From positions 1-6,232 of the forward strand of contig CAZFXN010000089.1 of NCBI GenBank assembly GCA_964523015.1: DNA of 6,232 nt. The letters run 5' to 3'. This DNA comes from JAWXBT01 sp964523015. Lineage in GTDB: Bacteria > Bdellovibrionota_C > UBA2361 > J135. This document shows, piece by piece, positions 4,952 to 6,232 of this stretch (position 1 is its first letter; the number at the start of each line of letters is the position of its first letter). The notes beneath the pieces were generated by a model. The model made no database searches, had not been told where the DNA came from, and saw only the letters and a program-made list of their open reading frames with translations. The translations under genes were made by a program, and so were the position numbers.

Positions 4952-4979
4952 GATTGCCAAATTAGTCTGAATGGCAATC
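4952..4979 (+). promoter_or_regulatory. Hairpin just before the cation transporter start
   Basis: GATTGCCA (4952-4959) and TGGCAATC (4972-4979) form a perfect eight-base stem with a 12-base loop, ending 18 bases before the ATG at 4998. It would form in the 5' leader of the transporter mRNA if transcription starts upstream. The in-frame ATG at 4971 lies at the foot of the stem, which argues against it as the start. The bases after it are only moderately T-rich, so a terminator is less likely than a leader structure. Confidence 0.45.
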
Positions 4980-4997
4980 TGTCTTGGCTTTGTGTCA

Positions 4998-5582
4998 ATG
5001 GATGAGCATTTTAAGAAAACAGTCCTATTGGTCGCCTTTTTAAATCTGGGATATTTCGGAATTGAATTTGCAGTAGCAACCAGCATTGGTTCGGTTTCGC
5101 TTTTTGCCGATAGTATCGATTTTCTTGAGGATACTCTGATAAATTTTCTAATTCTTAATGCACTCGGTTGGAGCGCATTAAGACGGGCGCAAATGGGGAA
5201 AGTCCTGGCTGGGATCTTGCTTATCCCTGGACTAGCCACTCTATGGATGGCCTGGCAGAAGTTTATGTTACCAATACCTCCTGCCGTACTACCTCTCACT
5301 ATCGCAGGCACGGGAGCTTTAGTAATTAATCTATCATGTGCGATTATGCTGGCCCGTTTTCGTCACCACACAGGTAGTCTAACCCGTGCTGCATTTCTTT
5401 CCGCTCGCAATGATGCTTTTGCAAACATTGCCATTGTGACAGCCGGATTAATTACAATATATATCCCGTCGGCTTGGCCGGATTTGATAGTCGGGCTTAG
5501 CATCGCGCTAATAAATGCGGACGCCGCACGAGAAGTCTATATTGCTGCCACAATAGAAGTCTCCGAGTTGGTAAAAAGTTGA
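4998..5582 (+). CDS. Short cation-diffusion-facilitator-type cation transporter
   Basis: The 194-residue product has about five to six hydrophobic helices and matches the membrane domain of CDF cation efflux proteins. Helix 1 runs at about 8-28, followed by GSVSLFADSIDFLED (31-45) with Asp38, Asp41 and Asp45. Asp41-x-x-x-Asp45 is in the place of the metal site of helix 2. Later SARNDAFANIAI (135-146) corresponds to helix 5, and WPDLIVGLSIA begins the last helix. The family's usual helix-5 pair is His/Asp-x-x-x-Asp; here it is Ser135 and Asp139, so one ligand differs. The usual cytoplasmic C-terminal metal-sensing domain is missing, as in a known short subgroup annotated as cation transporters. 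The substrate is probably a divalent metal, not determinable here. ATG 4998 is preferred because 4971 lies in a hairpin; GTG 4992 is possible. No good ribosome binding site is visible for any of them. Confidence 0.85.
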   Translation: MDEHFKKTVLLVAFLNLGYFGIEFAVATSIGSVSLFADSIDFLEDTLINFLILNALGWSALRRAQMGKVLAGILLIPGLATLWMAWQKFMLPIPPAVLPLTIAGTGALVINLSCAIMLARFRHHTGSLTRAAFLSARNDAFANIAIVTAGLITIYIPSAWPDLIVGLSIALINADAAREVYIAATIEVSELVKS

Positions 5583-5676
5583 AAATTAGTCACTGATCTT
5601 AGATGGTATTTTGTGCTGCCAGCATCGCCTGCCTAAGTAATGCCAAGCACTGGGGTGGAAAATCTGGAGGCCCGAC
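5583..5676. other. Start of a 420-bp gene-free interval after the transporter gene
   Basis: Frames on both strands (for example 5603-5842 plus and 5599-5835 minus) encode compositionally odd peptides without recognisable motifs and without ribosome binding sites. From about 5641 the base composition changes sharply: 39 of the 60 bases 5641-5700 are G or C, against roughly 40 percent around it. The rest of the interval, to 6002, holds a REP-like hairpin, a tandem-repeat cluster and one tiny reading frame, listed separately. Confidence 0.4.
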
Positions 5677-5720
5677 CCGGATGCCGCTACGCGTCATCCC
5701 CGGATTTACTTTATTTTTTT
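5677..5720 (+). repeat. GC-rich REP-like palindromic hairpin with following T-run
   Basis: CCGGATG (5677-5683) faces CATCC-CC-GG (5695-5703): GGATG/CATCC pairs fully, then CC/GG after a two-base bulge, with GC-rich bases in the loop. The GGATG-x-CG...CG...CATCC layout resembles repetitive extragenic palindromes of gammaproteobacteria. The plus strand continues with TTTACTTTATTTTTTTG, so the hairpin may also serve as a transcription terminator for the transporter gene about 95 bases upstream. Whether it is a genome-wide repeat cannot be told from one copy. Confidence 0.4.
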
Positions 5721-5763
5721 GTTCAGGTGATGACGGTTTTGCAATTGGCCTGTCACTAACAGT

Positions 5764-5816
5764 GTCAACACCAGTCAACACCGTACAATCAACATTATCA
5801 ACAATCAACATTATCA
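5764..5816. repeat. Cluster of short tandem repeats (two of 10 bp, two of 16 bp)
   Basis: GTCAACACCA (5764-5773) is followed directly by GTCAACACCG (5774-5783). Then ACAATCAACATTATCA occurs twice exactly in tandem (5785-5800 and 5801-5816). The pentamer TCAAC recurs five times within 45 bases (5765, 5775, 5789, 5798, 5805). Clustered direct repeats in a gene-free stretch suggest a binding array for a regulator or replication-type protein, or simple-sequence expansion. They lie about 190 bases before the next gene start. Confidence 0.6.
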
Positions 5817-5895
5817 GAAACTTACAAAAATTCAAGTGTTGAGATTTCTTGTAGGGAGTTGAGGCTTAGTGGTGGCACTTACGGAGGATTAACGG

Positions 5896-5988
5896 ATGAT
5901 GATCTCCATTTATTTTTCAAATTGGAATCACAGAATGAGAAACTCTACCATAGTTTTCGTAGCTTTTAATACTACGATAATGATATAA
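5896..5988 (+). other. Possible 30-codon reading frame with a good ribosome binding site
   Basis: GGAGG at 5883-5887 lies eight bases before ATG 5896, which opens a 30-codon frame beginning MMISIYFSNWNHRMR and ending at TAA 5986-5988, 14 bases before the nuclease-like lipoprotein gene. The peptide has no recognised motif. It could be a leader peptide or tiny gene. An alternative frame through the same bases reads G-G-L-T-D-D-D-L, a CsbD-like word, so the stretch may instead be a decayed gene. A TCGTAG/CTACGA hairpin (5957-5962 and 5972-5977) lies near its end. Confidence 0.2.
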
Positions 5989-6002
5989 ATCGAATTTGAA
6001 AT

Positions 6003-6232
6003 ATGTCCTTAAAATACTATTTACTATCTGTTTTCTTGATCTTAATAGGTTGTACGTCTCCCATCTCGCAGCCCACAACACCGCGTGCTTTTTACTCCAC
6101 AAATTTACCTAATGAAGCTGCTGTATCAGATAAAGCAGATTGCTGCTTTAGTGTAGAAATAAATCGCATCATCGATGGTGATACTTTTGAGGGCAAAGTG
6201 GATCATAGTTTTAAAATATTTTCTACCCAAAC
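6003..6232 (+). CDS. Lipoprotein with staphylococcal-nuclease-like motif, N-terminal part (runs off right edge)
   Basis: Seventy-six codons are visible. The start MSLKYYLLSVFLILIGC is a lipoprotein signal with lipobox L-I-G-C at residues 14-17. A Pro/Ser/Thr-rich linker follows, with a Cys-Cys at 47-48, then VEINRIIDGDTFEGKVDHSF (51-70). The I-D-G-D-T core with preceding basic-hydrophobic residues is the hallmark at the first strands of SNase-like (thermonuclease) domains, where an Asp of this motif helps bind Ca2+ at the active site. The rest of the active site (a second Asp/Glu pair and two Arg) would lie outside the window, so activity cannot be judged. A membrane-anchored, periplasm- or surface-facing nuclease is the likely role by family. 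Ribosome binding site is weak (TTGAAAT). Confidence 0.6.
   Translation, partial: MSLKYYLLSVFLILIGCTSPISQPTTPRAFYSTNLPNEAAVSDKADCCFSVEINRIIDGDTFEGKVDHSFKIFSTQ

Noticed and set aside
4787..5005. 72-codon plus-strand frame between the DUF1328 and transporter genes
   Set aside because: It needs a TTG start, has no homology that I recognise, overlaps the inverted repeats and the transporter start, and its composition is not protein-like.
5599..5842. Overlapping 78-79 codon frames on both strands in the GC-rich interval
   Set aside because: Neither has a ribosome binding site or a recognisable domain. One minus-strand stretch (TRSGIRVG) faintly recalls serine hydroxymethyltransferase, but the residues around it do not fit. 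The REP-like palindrome and tandem repeats explain the open frames better.

Overview
The window looks like a chromosomal stretch of a moderately AT-rich Gram-negative proteobacterium, most likely a gammaproteobacterium. Evidence for this is five lipoprotein signal peptides, an OmpA peptidoglycan-anchor protein, BON and glycine-zipper envelope proteins, a DUF1328 membrane protein and clear AGGAG-type ribosome binding sites. The class-level assignment is an inference from gene content; nothing here fixes the genus.

Layout from left to right. Positions 1-118 (minus) hold the first 39 codons of a response-regulator receiver-like protein in which the usual acidic pair is Gln-Gln. Positions 119-547 are mostly non-coding but contain a well-formed ribosome binding site and an 11-codon reading frame that looks like the amputated head of a CsbD-type stress gene. 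Positions 548-1354 (plus) encode an unrecognised cysteine-rich lipoprotein, closed by a good intrinsic terminator. Positions 1441-2366 are an IS630-family element with perfect 29-bp terminal inverted repeats and a TA target duplication. Its transposase gene is broken by an internal deletion and by a shift of frame at a T6 run. The element lies in the convergent gap between two terminators, inside an older inverted repeat.

Positions 2408-4461 (minus) form the core of the window, a probable operon read glycine-zipper lipoprotein -> small repeat lipoprotein -> DUF4398/OmpA lipoprotein -> double-BON periplasmic protein, ended by a strong hairpin terminator. A DUF1328 gene (4606-4773, plus) is transcribed divergently from it. 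All these products are small envelope proteins of kinds often seen together with CsbD in stress-induced gene sets. I therefore read 397-4773 as an envelope-stress module that has lost its CsbD member and been invaded by an IS.

Positions 4998-5582 (plus) encode a short cation-diffusion-facilitator-type transporter without the usual cytoplasmic tail, preceded by two inverted repeats. Positions 5583-6002 are non-coding, with a GC-rich REP-like hairpin and a cluster of short tandem repeats. Positions 6003-6232 (plus) start a lipoprotein carrying the IDGDT motif of staphylococcal-nuclease-like domains, cut by the window edge.

I see no tRNA, rRNA, CRISPR array or complete novel defence system. The most unusual items are the receiver-like protein lacking its acidic pair, the CsbD remnant, the decayed but end-intact IS630 copy, and the repeat-rich tract before the nuclease-like lipoprotein.
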